Below the pieces are notes generated by a model that saw nothing but the letters and a program-made list of their open reading frames with translations, had not been told where the DNA came from and did no database searches. A stretch of 64,000 bases of DNA from assembly GCF_900176305.1 (NCBI RefSeq), contig NZ_FWXH01000003.1, positions 310,001-374,000 of the forward strand. The letters run 5' to 3'. Below, piece after piece: positions 10,136 through 18,959 of the stretch (position 1 is its first letter; each line of letters starts with the position of its first letter). The translations under genes were made by a program, and so were the position numbers. Source of the DNA: Clostridium acidisoli DSM 12555. GTDB lineage: Bacteria > Bacillota > Clostridia > Clostridiales > Clostridiaceae.

Positions 10136-11176
10136 GTGATTAATATACTAGATTATAGTTTAGAAGAACTTAAATCTTGGATGAGTGAAAATGGAGAAAA
10201 AGAATTTAGAGCAAAACAGGTATTTGACTGGATATACAAGGAAGTATTTGTTTTTGACAATATGAACAATATTCCTAAAGGTATCAAGGAAAAACTTAAC
10301 GCAGCTTTTTATGTAGGAATACCAGAATTAATTAAAGTATATAATTCTATTGACAGTCATACAAAAAAGTTTTTATTTAAATACAATGATGGAAGCATTA
10401 TAGAATGTGTTGAAATGGAATATGATTATGGAAATTCAATTTGCGTATCAACTCAAGTTGGTTGCAAAATGGGATGTAAATTTTGTGCTTCTACAATTGG
10501 AGGAATGTTAAGAAATTTAACATCTGGTGAAATTTTAGCACAAATAATAAAAGTACAAAATATTGTTAAAAAAAGAATTTCTAATGTTGTTTTAATGGGT
10601 AGTGGGGAGCCACTAGATAATTATGACAACGTAATAAAGTTTCTTGAAATTTCAAATGCCGAATATGGGCTAAATATAGGCCAAAGACATATCACACTTT
10701 CAACTTGTGGAATAGTACCTAAAATATATGAATTAGCAGAGTTAAAGCTTCAGATAACACTTGCAATCTCTCTTCATGCACCGACGGATAATGAGAGAAA
10801 AGAAATTATGCCAATAGCAAATAAATATAGTATTAAGGAACTTATGGATGCTTGTAATTATTATATAGAAAAAACAGGTAAGAGAATTACTTTTGAATAT
10901 GCACTTGTTAAAGATGTTAATGATAATGAGAAAAACGCAAATGAGCTAGGTAGATTGGTGAAAAATTTATTGTGTCACGTAAATATAATACCTGTTAATA
11001 ATGTAACCGAAAATAATTTTCAAAAACCTTCAAATAAAAGATTAGATGATTTTAGTAATATTTTGAATTCTTTCGGTATAAATAACACTGTGAGAAAAGA
11101 AATGGGTAGTGATATAAATGCTGCTTGTGGTCAACTTAGGAAGAGCTATATAAATAGTTTAGAAGAGGGGTGTTAG
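10136..11176 (+). CDS. rlmN: Dual-specificity 23S rRNA/tRNA m2A methyltransferase RlmN
   Basis: The 346-aa radical SAM enzyme methylates C2 of an adenine in 23S rRNA and some tRNAs. The iron-sulfur cysteines are in CKMGCKFC, and the C-terminal catalytic cysteine is in INAACGQL. The frame is open upstream to 10049, but that would overlap rsmB by 86 bases. The GTG at 10136, after AGGTG, gives the normal family length and is chosen here. Confidence 0.94.
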   Translation: MINILDYSLEELKSWMSENGEKEFRAKQVFDWIYKEVFVFDNMNNIPKGIKEKLNAAFYVGIPELIKVYNSIDSHTKKFLFKYNDGSIIECVEMEYDYGNSICVSTQVGCKMGCKFCASTIGGMLRNLTSGEILAQIIKVQNIVKKRISNVVLMGSGEPLDNYDNVIKFLEISNAEYGLNIGQRHITLSTCGIVPKIYELAELKLQITLAISLHAPTDNERKEIMPIANKYSIKELMDACNYYIEKTGKRITFEYALVKDVNDNEKNANELGRLVKNLLCHVNIIPVNNVTENNFQKPSNKRLDDFSNILNSFGINNTVRKEMGSDINAACGQLRKSYINSLEEGC

Positions 11177-11177
11177 C

Positions 11178-11903
11178 ATGGTTGGAATTTTATCTGACAT
11201 TGGCCTTGTTAGAAAACTTAACGAAGATTCTGTAGGTTTAATTGAGGATGATAAAAAAAGACTATACATTGTGGCAGATGGAATGGGAGGACATAATGCT
11301 GGGGAAATTGCTAGTAAGATTGCTGTAGAATCTACAATTGATTATGTAAACAAAGAAAAAGAATTTAACAATCCTGGAGAGATTTTAACTGAGGCAATAA
11401 AATTTGCAAATGAAAAAATCTTTGAAAAATCTGAAGAGAATCTAGCCATGTCAGGTATGGGAACAACAATAACAGCGTGTCTTATTTGTAATAAAGAAAT
11501 GCTTGTTGCTAATGTTGGAGATAGTAGTTGTTTTGTTGTTAAAAAGGATTTTATAGAGAAAGTTACAAAGGATCATTCTCTAGTTCAGCAATTAGTTGAT
11601 GCAGGCACTATAACAGAAGAAGAGGCAATTAATCATCCTAATAAAAACATAATAACAAGGGCCTTAGGAACTAACAATTCAGTAGAGGTAGATATTTTTA
11701 AATTAAATTTAGAAGATATTAAGAAAGTTGTATTGTGTAGTGACGGCTTAAGTAACTCAGTAACGAAAAGTGAAATATATGATATTGCAACTAAAAATAA
11801 TAATAAAGAAGCCTGCGAGAAGCTTATTGAGTTAAGCAAATTGAAAGGCAGCAATGATAACATATCGGTTATCATTTTTGAAGGGAAGTGTAATGATGAT
11901 TGA
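11178..11903 (+). CDS. prpC: PP2C-type Ser/Thr protein phosphatase (PrpC/Stp)
   Basis: The 241-aa phosphatase has the metal-binding motifs VADGMGGHNAGE, GMGTT and VGDSS, followed by DHS and CSDGL. It is the usual partner of the PASTA kinase downstream and reverses its phosphorylations. A good ribosome site (GAGGGG) lies at the end of rlmN. It overlaps the kinase start by 11 bases, a coupled arrangement seen across Firmicutes. Confidence 0.95.
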   Translation: MVGILSDIGLVRKLNEDSVGLIEDDKKRLYIVADGMGGHNAGEIASKIAVESTIDYVNKEKEFNNPGEILTEAIKFANEKIFEKSEENLAMSGMGTTITACLICNKEMLVANVGDSSCFVVKKDFIEKVTKDHSLVQQLVDAGTITEEEAINHPNKNIITRALGTNNSVEVDIFKLNLEDIKKVVLCSDGLSNSVTKSEIYDIATKNNNKEACEKLIELSKLKGSNDNISVIIFEGKCNDD

Positions 11904-13911
11904 AGTAGGAACTATGCTTAACAATAGATACGAAATTCTTGAAAAAATTGGAGAGGGCGGCAGTGCCATGGTTTACAAGGCAAAATGTCACATTCTCAAT
12001 AGATTTGTAGCAGTAAAAGTACTAAAGGACGAGTTCTCTTCAGATGCTGAATTTGTTGAAAAATTTAAAAAAGAAGCCTATGCAGCAGCAAGCTTTTCGG
12101 ATAATAATATCGTAAACATATATGATATTGGAACAGAGGGTAATGTAAACTATATTATTCAAGAGTTTATAGATGGAAAAACTCTTAAACAAATTATTAA
12201 TGAAAATGGCAGATTAGAATATAAGGATGCAGTAAGTAAATGTAGACAAATTGCTAGTGCGTTAACTTGTGCCCATAGAAATAATATTATACATAGAGAT
12301 ATAAAACCACACAATATATTAGTTACAAAAGAAGGGGTATTGAAGGTTGCTGATTTTGGTATAGCAAAAGCCACAGATTCTGTTACTATAACGAGTACAG
12401 ACAAAGTTATGGGATCAGCACATTATATTTCTCCAGAACAGGCAAAAGGAATTTACGTAGATGCAAGAACAGATATTTATTCGTTAGGAATAGTTTTGTA
12501 TGAAATGTTAACGGGTAAAGTACCCTTTGATGGAGAAACACCAGTAGCTGTAGCTTTAAAACATATTCAGGAACCACCAGTACCACCAAGAAATTTAAAT
12601 CCAGAGGTTCCAATGGCATTAAACAATATTGTATTAAAAGCTATTGCAAAGGAACCATATAAAAGATTTCAAACTGCTAAAGAGTTTATTGAAGGTTTGG
12701 ACGATTTTAGTAATAATCTGAACGTTGAAAAAAAATCTGTGCAGGATGAATTTACAAGAATAATGGATCCAATAGATGAAACAACCTTGTTTAGAGAAAA
12801 TGAAATAAATGATATTAATAATGCTGTTAAACCTAAAAATGCTGAAGTAGATGATTTAGAATCGGATGATGAAGCTGATAAGGCTTCAAAAGAACCAAGA
12901 AGTAAGAAAAATTCATTGTCAAAACAAAAGAAAACACTAATAGCAGTAATACTTGCAATTATTGTAGTTGGAGCAATAGGAGTTATTGCTTATACCTCAG
13001 CTCTTGGTAATAGCCCTAGTTCTACAAGTAAAACAACTGTGGCAGTACCAAATATAGTTGGCATGCAGCAAGCAGATGCTAAAAAACTTATTGAATCAAA
13101 AGGACTTAAGTTTACTGTTGCAGAAACTAAAAACAGTGATAAGGCAAAGGGATCTGTAATTGAAAGTTTTCCAAGCGCTGGCAGTAATGTGGCTAGTGGG
13201 AGTGAGGTAAGGGTTAACATAAGTGCAGGACCAGATCAACCGACAGTTCCAACACTTGAAGGAATGGATTTAGATAGTGCAAAACAAGCAATACAAGCAG
13301 CTGGATTTAAAGTTGGTACAGTAACACAGCAAAGTAGCGATTCAGTACAAAATGGATATGTAATAGATCAGGATCCAAAAGATGGTTCAGCAGCAGACAA
13401 AGATAGTGTTATTAATTTAATAGTAAGTACTGGACCTAAGATAAAGATGTCCACAGTACCAGATGTTTCTACCAAGGATAAGGATGCGGCAGCTGCAGCA
13501 ATCAGTGCAGCAGGTCTTAATCCAAGTATATCTTACGTTCAAACGCAAGATAACACTCTTAATAACAAGGTACAATCTCAGGACCCACAAGCAGGAAGTA
13601 AAATAAAACAAGGGTCAGTAGTAACTATTACGGTTTACCAATATGTGGATAATACGGTTACTGTGCCAAGTGTTGTTGGGATGACACAAAGTGATGCACA
13701 AAGTGCATTGTCACAGGCACAAGTTTCTATGAGCGTTGGTGGAACAAAAACTACTAATGACAGTACACAGGATGGTAAAGTTGCTTCTCAAGATAAAACT
13801 GGTAAGCAGCAAAAAGGGACTACAGTAACTGTTACAATTTATAAATATGTTCCACCTGCAGGCAACAATACAAACAATACAAACAATACAAATAATACAG
13901 TATCAAAATAG
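11893..13911 (+). CDS. prkC: PASTA-domain Ser/Thr protein kinase PrkC/StkP type
   Basis: The product (672 aa from 11893) is a membrane kinase. The cytoplasmic domain has the glycine loop at 20-25, Lys42, HRD (D136) and DFG (154-156). A single transmembrane helix near 355-375 is followed by four outward-facing PASTA repeats, starting VAVPNIVGM, PTVPTLEGM, STVPDVST and VTVPSVVGM, which bind muropeptides or related ligands in this family. The tail is Asn/Thr-rich. The frame is open to 11854, but ATG 11893 follows GGGAAG and matches the family start. It probably links cell-wall state to growth or germination. Confidence 0.95.
   Translation: MMIEVGTMLNNRYEILEKIGEGGSAMVYKAKCHILNRFVAVKVLKDEFSSDAEFVEKFKKEAYAAASFSDNNIVNIYDIGTEGNVNYIIQEFIDGKTLKQIINENGRLEYKDAVSKCRQIASALTCAHRNNIIHRDIKPHNILVTKEGVLKVADFGIAKATDSVTITSTDKVMGSAHYISPEQAKGIYVDARTDIYSLGIVLYEMLTGKVPFDGETPVAVALKHIQEPPVPPRNLNPEVPMALNNIVLKAIAKEPYKRFQTAKEFIEGLDDFSNNLNVEKKSVQDEFTRIMDPIDETTLFRENEINDINNAVKPKNAEVDDLESDDEADKASKEPRSKKNSLSKQKKTLIAVILAIIVVGAIGVIAYTSALGNSPSSTSKTTVAVPNIVGMQQADAKKLIESKGLKFTVAETKNSDKAKGSVIESFPSAGSNVASGSEVRVNISAGPDQPTVPTLEGMDLDSAKQAIQAAGFKVGTVTQQSSDSVQNGYVIDQDPKDGSAADKDSVINLIVSTGPKIKMSTVPDVSTKDKDAAAAAISAAGLNPSISYVQTQDNTLNNKVQSQDPQAGSKIKQGSVVTITVYQYVDNTVTVPSVVGMTQSDAQSALSQAQVSMSVGGTKTTNDSTQDGKVASQDKTGKQQKGTTVTVTIYKYVPPAGNNTNNTNNTNNTVSK
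13864..13899 (+). repeat. Tandem 9-base repeat in the prkC 3' end
   Basis: Three exact copies of AACAATACA and a fourth with one change encode the Asn-Asn-Thr tail of the kinase. The unit length is a multiple of three, so copy changes keep the frame. Confidence 0.8.
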
Positions 13912-13931
13912 ATGTTCTAAAGGGAGGGCCA

Positions 13932-14798
13932 ATGCAAGGAATAATTGTTAAAGGCATTGCAGGATTTTATTACGTAAAAGTAGACGAAGATATATATGAA
14001 TGTAAAGCAAGGGGAAAGTTCAGACATAATGAACTTTCCCCATTAGTAGGTGATAAAGTAGAGTTTGATGTCCAAAATGGGAAAGGTTTTATTATGGATA
14101 TTTTACCTAGGAGTTGCAGTCTTATAAGACCAGCAATAGCAAATGTAACACAAGCTATTATAGTTTTTGCTGTAAAAAATCCTGATTTTAGCACAGATCT
14201 TTTAAATAAATTTTTAATTCAATGTGAAGCTAAGGGATTGAAGGTTATAATTTGTTTCAATAAAATTGATTTGGTTTCAAAAGAAGAACTTGAAGAAAAA
14301 ATAGCCTTTGTAAATAGTATTGGTTATAAAGTGATATGTTCAAGGGCAAAACAAGGTGAAGGTATTGAAGAAATTAAAGAACAACTGCATAACAATATAA
14401 CAGTATTATGTGGACCTTCAGGTGTAGGAAAATCTACAATTTTAAATAGTATTTTAGGTAGAAACGCAATGGAAACTGGAGATATAAGTGAGAGACTAAA
14501 GAGAGGAAAGCATACAACAAGGCATTGTGAACTTATAGAAATTAAAGGTGGATATATAGCAGATTCGCCTGGGTTTTCATCACTTGATATTTCTGATATA
14601 AAAAAGGAAGATTTACAAAATTGTTTTCCTGAGTTTAATGAATATAAAAATGATTGTAGGTTCTCTACTTGTATGCATAATAAAGAGCCTGGGTGCGCAG
14701 TAAAAGAAGCTGTGCTAAAGGACGAAATAAACAAAAATAGATACGATTTTTATGTAAAAACTTTAGAAGAAATACAAAACAGGAGGGAATGGAAATGA
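13932..14798 (+). CDS. rsgA: Ribosome small-subunit-dependent GTPase RsgA
   Basis: The 288-aa protein is a circularly permuted GTPase that helps mature the 30S subunit. An N-terminal OB fold precedes the G4 motif FNKIDL, which comes before G1 (GPSGVGKST) and G3 (DSPGF). The C-terminal zinc knuckle CRFSTCMHNKEPGC is intact. Its stop overlaps the rpe start (ATGA). The prpC-prkC-rsgA-rpe-thiN-spoVM order matches Bacillus. Confidence 0.96.
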   Translation: MQGIIVKGIAGFYYVKVDEDIYECKARGKFRHNELSPLVGDKVEFDVQNGKGFIMDILPRSCSLIRPAIANVTQAIIVFAVKNPDFSTDLLNKFLIQCEAKGLKVIICFNKIDLVSKEELEEKIAFVNSIGYKVICSRAKQGEGIEEIKEQLHNNITVLCGPSGVGKSTILNSILGRNAMETGDISERLKRGKHTTRHCELIEIKGGYIADSPGFSSLDISDIKKEDLQNCFPEFNEYKNDCRFSTCMHNKEPGCAVKEAVLKDEINKNRYDFYVKTLEEIQNRREWK

Positions 14799-15445
14799 TA
14801 AAATTAGCACCGTCTATATTGTCCGCTGATTTTGCAAGACTTGGAGAGGAGATTAAGTCTCTTGAAAAACATGGAGTAGACATGGTTCATATTGATGTAA
14901 TGGATGGAAACTTTGTACCTAACATATCTTTTGGAATACCTGTGATTAAGGCAATAAGAAATTTAACAAAATTAACTTTTGATGTACATCTTATGATTGA
15001 TACTCCTTCAAGATATGTAAAGGATTTTGCAGATGCTGGAGCAGATATTATAACTATTCATTATGAAAGTGAAGTTCATCTAGACAGAGCAATAAAATAT
15101 ATAAAGAGTTTAGGAAAAAAAGTTGGGGTTGCTATAAATCCATCAACTAAAGTAAGTGTGCTTGAATATTTGGTAAGTGAAGTTGATATGATATTGGTAA
15201 TGTCAGTTAATCCTGGCTTTGGGGGACAAAGTTTTATAGCTTATAGTTTAGATAAGATAACGGAAGTAAAGGAACTTTCAAAAAAACATAATAAGGATAT
15301 AATGATCGAAGTTGATGGCGGTATTGATAAAAGTAATGTTAAAAGTGTAATTAATGCTGGGGCTAATGTTATAGTGGCAGGTTCAGCAGTATTTAGAGAC
15401 GGAAAAATAAAAGAAAATATAAGCTTATTAAAAGAAGGCTTTTAA
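14795..15445 (+). CDS. rpe: Ribulose-phosphate 3-epimerase
   Basis: The 216-aa TIM-barrel enzyme interconverts ribulose 5-phosphate and xylulose 5-phosphate. LAPSILSADF, HIDVMDGNFVPN, SVNPGFGGQSF and EVDGGI are all in place. An earlier ATG at 14789 is only one or two bases from GGAGGG and adds two residues. ATG 14795 is at the proper distance and overlaps the rsgA stop, so it is preferred. Confidence 0.96.
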   Translation: MIKLAPSILSADFARLGEEIKSLEKHGVDMVHIDVMDGNFVPNISFGIPVIKAIRNLTKLTFDVHLMIDTPSRYVKDFADAGADIITIHYESEVHLDRAIKYIKSLGKKVGVAINPSTKVSVLEYLVSEVDMILVMSVNPGFGGQSFIAYSLDKITEVKELSKKHNKDIMIEVDGGIDKSNVKSVINAGANVIVAGSAVFRDGKIKENISLLKEGF

Positions 15446-15447
15446 AT

Positions 15448-16083
15448 ATGAGAGTATTAATTGTTTCGGGTGGTAAACAACCTAAGGAAGCTACAATAAA
15501 AAAATATATAGATAAGGACACATACATAATAAGTGCAGATAGTGGTTCTGATGCTCTATATAAACATAACATTATGCCAAATTTAATTTTGGGAGATTTT
15601 GATTCAATTAGTGACGAGGTTCTGAAATATTATGAAGAAAAAAATTGTAAAATAAATAGATTTAAGGCGGAAAAAGACTTCACAGATACAGAAGCTGCAG
15701 TATTAGAGGCCATAAAACTTAAACCTAAGGAATTAGTTTTACTTGGGGCTACCGGAACTAGATTAGACCATACGTTAGCTAATTTGGGTCTCCTATATAA
15801 ATGTAAAAAGGCTAGAATAGAGGCAGTTATAGTTGATGAAAATAACAAGGTATCTATACATAGTGAAAGCTTTGAATTTAATGAAAAAGAGGGACAGACA
15901 TTTTCTCTACAAGCATTTGGAGAAAATGTAAGAAACCTATCAATAAATGGAGCAAAATATCCATTACATAATTACGACTTATCATTTGGAGATCCGAGAA
16001 CGGTATCAAATGAATGTACAAAAAATCCAGTGAAAATAACCTTTGATAGTGGAATAATATTGCTTATTAAATCAAATGATTAA
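15448..16083 (+). CDS. thiN: Thiamine pyrophosphokinase
   Basis: The 211-aa enzyme converts thiamine and ATP to thiamine diphosphate. The family motifs SADSGSDAL, LGDFDSIS, DFTDTEAA and GATGTRLDHT are present. It follows rpe after two bases. Position and length match yloS of Bacillus. Confidence 0.94.
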   Translation: MRVLIVSGGKQPKEATIKKYIDKDTYIISADSGSDALYKHNIMPNLILGDFDSISDEVLKYYEEKNCKINRFKAEKDFTDTEAAVLEAIKLKPKELVLLGATGTRLDHTLANLGLLYKCKKARIEAVIVDENNKVSIHSESFEFNEKEGQTFSLQAFGENVRNLSINGAKYPLHNYDLSFGDPRTVSNECTKNPVKITFDSGIILLIKSND

Positions 16084-16171
16084 ATAAAAATCATTATTAA
16101 TTTTATAACTATGTGCTTAAAAAAAAACATTAAGCATATAATGTTATTGGATTAATAATGGGGGTAATAAA

Positions 16172-16345
16172 GTGACAAAGAAAATAAAAAAAGGCTCAAA
16201 ATTTTTTTGGGGAATAACAGTTGCCTCTATTGGTATTGGTATTGTTCTAGTTTTTATTGTTCCCATTTGGGGATGGATTATGGCAGTTGGTGCAGGACTT
16301 ATTTTTTGGGGATGGCATTTAATTGAACATTCAAAAGGCCGCTAG
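16172..16345 (+). CDS. Small hydrophobic membrane protein, 57 aa
   Basis: A GTG start 7 bases after GGGGG opens a 57-codon frame. A short basic N-terminus (TKKIKKGSK) is followed by two hydrophobic stretches around WGITVASIGIGIVLVFIVP and WGWIMAVGAGLIFWGWHL, then HSKGR. Two membrane-spanning helices in a hairpin are likely. The stop codon lies inside the ribosome-binding site of spoVM, so the two are probably translated from one transcript. I do not recognise the family; a sporulation role is only suggested by the neighbour. Confidence 0.75.
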   Translation: MTKKIKKGSKFFWGITVASIGIGIVLVFIVPIWGWIMAVGAGLIFWGWHLIEHSKGR

Positions 16346-16355
16346 GAGGGATTTT

Positions 16356-16424
16356 ATGAAGATTGTTGCATTTAAACTTCCAAGATTTTTATCTTCAATA
16401 ATTAGATTTTTTACTAAAAAATAA
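16356..16424 (+). CDS. spoVM: Stage V sporulation protein SpoVM (22 aa)
   Basis: A 22-codon gene reads MKIVAFKLPRFLSS then IIRFFTKK. It resembles the Bacillus SpoVM amphipathic helix in length, in the KLP(K/R)FL core, and in the proline at position 9. It also sits in the same place, after thiN and before rpmB. SpoVM sits on the convex surface of the forespore and anchors the coat ATPase SpoIVA. AGGAGG at 16344-16349 is ideally spaced. Genes this short are commonly missed by gene callers. Confidence 0.9.
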   Translation: MKIVAFKLPRFLSSIIRFFTKK

Positions 16425-16440
16425 ATATCTAAGTAAAAAA

Positions 16441-16478
16441 ATAAAAAATGCAATTGTTCATACAACTGCATTTTTTAT
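16441..16478. terminator. Shared bidirectional terminator of spoVM and rpmB
   Basis: AAAAAATGCAATTGT and ACAACTGCATTTTTT pair with one mismatch. The A- and T-rich flanks let the hairpin serve the plus-strand spoVM run and the minus-strand rpmB gene alike. Confidence 0.85.
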
Positions 16479-16479
16479 C

Positions 16480-16671
16480 TTATATAGCTCTTTGCACTTT
16501 GCCTGAACGTAGGCATCTAGTACATACATGTATTGTTTTTGGTGTACCAGAAACAATAGCTTTTACCTTTTTTATATTAGGAAGCCAAGTTCTTTTTGAC
16601 TGACGGTGTGAGTGACTATATTGAACTCCAGCAACCAATCCTTTTTCGCATACATCGCATTTTCTTGACAT
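16480..16671 (-). CDS. rpmB: 50S ribosomal protein L28
   Basis: The 63-aa protein begins MSRKCDVCEKG and is a typical L28 with a CxxC pair near the N-terminus and CTRC near the end, so probably the zinc-binding form. Fifteen more in-frame codons lie upstream, but GGAGGTG sits just before the ATG at 16671, which fixes the start. It is read opposite to its neighbours, as in other Firmicutes. Confidence 0.96.
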   Translation of the reverse strand: MSRKCDVCEKGLVAGVQYSHSHRQSKRTWLPNIKKVKAIVSGTPKTIHVCTRCLRSGKVQRAI

Positions 16672-16718
16672 TGAAAACACCTCCTTAAAACGAAGTATTA
16701 ACTTCACAATTAGCACAA

Positions 16719-16745
16719 ATAATATTTTATCATAGAATGTGTCAA
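16719..16745 (-). promoter_or_regulatory. Possible SigA promoter of rpmB
   Basis: On the minus strand TTGACA (16740-16745) is followed after 15 bases by TATTAT (16719-16724). The spacing is short. A GAAGT/ACTTC hairpin at 16692-16705 would lie in the leader. Confidence 0.45.
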
Positions 16746-16799
16746 GTATGCAAGTAAAAAATGTAGATATGACTAAATATGATGATTAGCTTAAATTCC

Positions 16800-16828
16800 T
16801 TGAATTATTTATAAATATAATATAAAAT
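16800..16828 (+). promoter_or_regulatory. Probable SigA promoter of the Asp23-like gene and fakA
   Basis: TTGAAT at 16800-16805 and TAAAAT at 16823-16828 have the ideal 17-base spacer. Confidence 0.6.
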
Positions 16829-16863
16829 GTTCTTAAGGTAAAAGAATGAGGAGGCGTTAGAAA

Positions 16864-17208
16864 ATGGGTATATCCAATGAAAATGGGTCCATTAACTATT
16901 CGGTTGATGTTCTTGCAAATATTGTAGGCATTTCTACTATGGAATGTTATGGTGTAGTAGGCATGGCATCTAAAAATGCTAGTGAAGGTTTTTGGGAATT
17001 AATAAAAGGTGAGAATCTAAGTAAAGGTGTAAAAATAAATTCGAAAGATGATGATCTTAACATAGAATTATACATTATAGTAGAGTATGGAACAAAAATT
17101 TCGGTAATAGCAAATAACATAATACAAAAGGTAAAATATAATGTAGAAAATTATACAGGACTCAAAGCTAGAAGCATTACAGTTAATGTGCAGGGAGTTA
17201 GAGTCTAA
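16864..17208 (+). CDS. Asp23/Gls24 family protein (YloU-like)
   Basis: The 114-aa protein belongs to the Asp23/Gls24 envelope-stress family. It has the typical YSVDVLANIVGIST start and the ending ITVNVQGVRV. In staphylococci Asp23 is membrane-associated and linked to cell-wall stress; no direct function can be read here. It is paired with the DAK2 gene as in Bacillus (yloU-yloV). GAGGAGG precedes the ATG. Confidence 0.9.
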   Translation: MGISNENGSINYSVDVLANIVGISTMECYGVVGMASKNASEGFWELIKGENLSKGVKINSKDDDLNIELYIIVEYGTKISVIANNIIQKVKYNVENYTGLKARSITVNVQGVRV

Positions 17209-17220
17209 TTAGGTTTAACA

Positions 17221-17236
17221 ATGAACGACTGTTCAT
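17221..17236. repeat. Small inverted repeat before fakA
   Basis: ATGAAC, GACT, GTTCAT form a perfect six-base inverted repeat between the Asp23-like gene and the fakA ribosome site. It could be a small RNA hairpin or an operator. Confidence 0.5.
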
Positions 17237-17263
17237 GACCTAAAGAAAGCAGGAGGTAAAGAA

Positions 17264-18901
17264 TTGGAACACTTAAATATAGATGGTCGTAGATTTTATA
17301 ATATGGTAGTTAATGCTTGTAATGAATTAGAGGAAAAAAAGAATTTTGTAAATTCGTTGAATGTTTTTCCTGTTCCAGATGGTGACACTGGTACAAATAT
17401 GTCTATGACTTTTAGAGGTGCGGTATCCCAAATTTCAGGTATGCAAGATTTATCTATTGGTGATATTTCAAAAAAATTATCTAAAGGTGCACTTATGAGT
17501 GCAAGAGGAAATTCAGGAGTTATACTTTCACAAATATTAAGAGGTATAGCTAAGGGGCTTGAAAACTTAGATACTGCAGATGCAAGTGAAGTTTCAAACT
17601 GCCTTGTAGAAGGCAGTAAAGCAGCATATAAAGCAGTAATGAGACCAACTGAAGGAACTATACTTACAATAATAAAGGCAGCTGGAGATAAGGCAGCTAG
17701 CAGCACAGAAGAAGACATTGTTAAATTAATGGAAGAAGTTTGTGCTTATAGTGAAGAGGTTTTAGATAAAACACCAGAAATGCTTCCAGTATTAAAAAAA
17801 GCAAAAGTTGTTGATGCAGGTGGAACTGGACTTTTAATCATACTTAAGGGAATGACAGAAGCTTTAAAAAACGATATGGATATAGAATTAACTGATAAGG
17901 TAGAAGATAAGCAAACTAGTACTGTACATGATGGTACTGATGATGCAGATATAAAATTTGGTTATTGTACGGAATTTTTTATAAAAGCAAAAGTAGATGA
18001 CATATCTAACTTTAAAAATGATTTAGCTAAGATTGGCGATTCAATGATTGTAGTAAATGTTGATGATATAGTAAAAGTGCATATACACACAAATGATCCG
18101 GGAGTTGTACTTTCTAAAGCGTTAAAATTAGGAGAACTTTCTAAAATAAAAATTGATAATATGAGAGAACAACATAGACATATTTTAGAAAATGAATATC
18201 CAATAGAAGAGCAAGTTAATAAGGAAATAGAAACTGAAGAACATAAAAAGTATGCATTTGTGTCTGTGGCAGCTGGAGAAGGTCTTGTTCAAATATTTAA
18301 AGATTTAGGTTCTGATTGTGTAATAGAAGGTGGCCAGACCATGAATCCAAGTACACAAGACATATTAAGTGCTGTAAATAAATTAGAAGCAGACAACATA
18401 TATGTTCTTCCAAATAATAAAAATATAATAATGTCAGCTAATCAAGCGGCAGAACTTTCTGAAAAAAATGTCATTGTAATTCCAACTAAGACTATACCTC
18501 AAGGAATCACATGTTTGACAGAATTTAATGTAAATGATGAAGAAAAGGCTAATACTAAAAATATGTTAGAATCAATAGATAAGGTTTCTAGTGGTTCAGT
18601 AACCTATGCTGTAAGAGATACTGAAATGGATGGAGTACAGATAAAAGCTGGGGACATACTAGGGCTAATAGAAGGAAAAATATCTAAAGTTGGAGAAAAT
18701 CCTTATGAAATATGTTATGATTTAATAAAAGAAATGGTTAACGATGAAAGTGAACTTATATCCATTTATTATGGTGAAGGATTAAACGAAGAAGAAGTTA
18801 ATTCCTTAACTAAGAGATTAGAGAGCGAATATGAGGATTTTGATGTTCAAAGTAATTGTGGTAAACAACCTTTGTATTCTTTTATAGTTTCAGTAGAATA
18901 A
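17264..18901 (+). CDS. fakA: DAK2-domain fatty acid kinase subunit FakA (YloV)
   Basis: The 545-aa protein has an N-terminal DAK2 ATP-binding domain with PVPDGDTGTNM (about 37-47) and ARGNSGVILSQ. A middle region and a C-terminal DegV-like domain follow. In Firmicutes FakA phosphorylates fatty acids carried by FakB proteins for use in phospholipid synthesis. The start is TTG at 17264, eight bases after AGGAGG. A terminator follows directly. Confidence 0.9.
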   Translation: MEHLNIDGRRFYNMVVNACNELEEKKNFVNSLNVFPVPDGDTGTNMSMTFRGAVSQISGMQDLSIGDISKKLSKGALMSARGNSGVILSQILRGIAKGLENLDTADASEVSNCLVEGSKAAYKAVMRPTEGTILTIIKAAGDKAASSTEEDIVKLMEEVCAYSEEVLDKTPEMLPVLKKAKVVDAGGTGLLIILKGMTEALKNDMDIELTDKVEDKQTSTVHDGTDDADIKFGYCTEFFIKAKVDDISNFKNDLAKIGDSMIVVNVDDIVKVHIHTNDPGVVLSKALKLGELSKIKIDNMREQHRHILENEYPIEEQVNKEIETEEHKKYAFVSVAAGEGLVQIFKDLGSDCVIEGGQTMNPSTQDILSAVNKLEADNIYVLPNNKNIIMSANQAAELSEKNVIVIPTKTIPQGITCLTEFNVNDEEKANTKNMLESIDKVSSGSVTYAVRDTEMDGVQIKAGDILGLIEGKISKVGENPYEICYDLIKEMVNDESELISIYYGEGLNEEEVNSLTKRLESEYEDFDVQSNCGKQPLYSFIVSVE

Positions 18902-18925
18902 AAAAAGCCTTAGGGCTTTTTTTAT
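18900..18925 (+). terminator. Intrinsic terminator after fakA
   Basis: AAAAAAGCC pairs with GGCTTTTTT across TTAG, beginning at the fakA stop codon and ending in a T run. Confidence 0.85.
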
Positions 18926-18959
18926 TTATATGGCTAAAATTAATTATTGGAGTGAGTCT

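Noticed and set aside
14324-14734. 136-codon minus-strand frame opposite rsgA
   Set aside because: It is a shadow of the rsgA coding frame, with serine-rich residues typical of antisense translation and no ribosome site.
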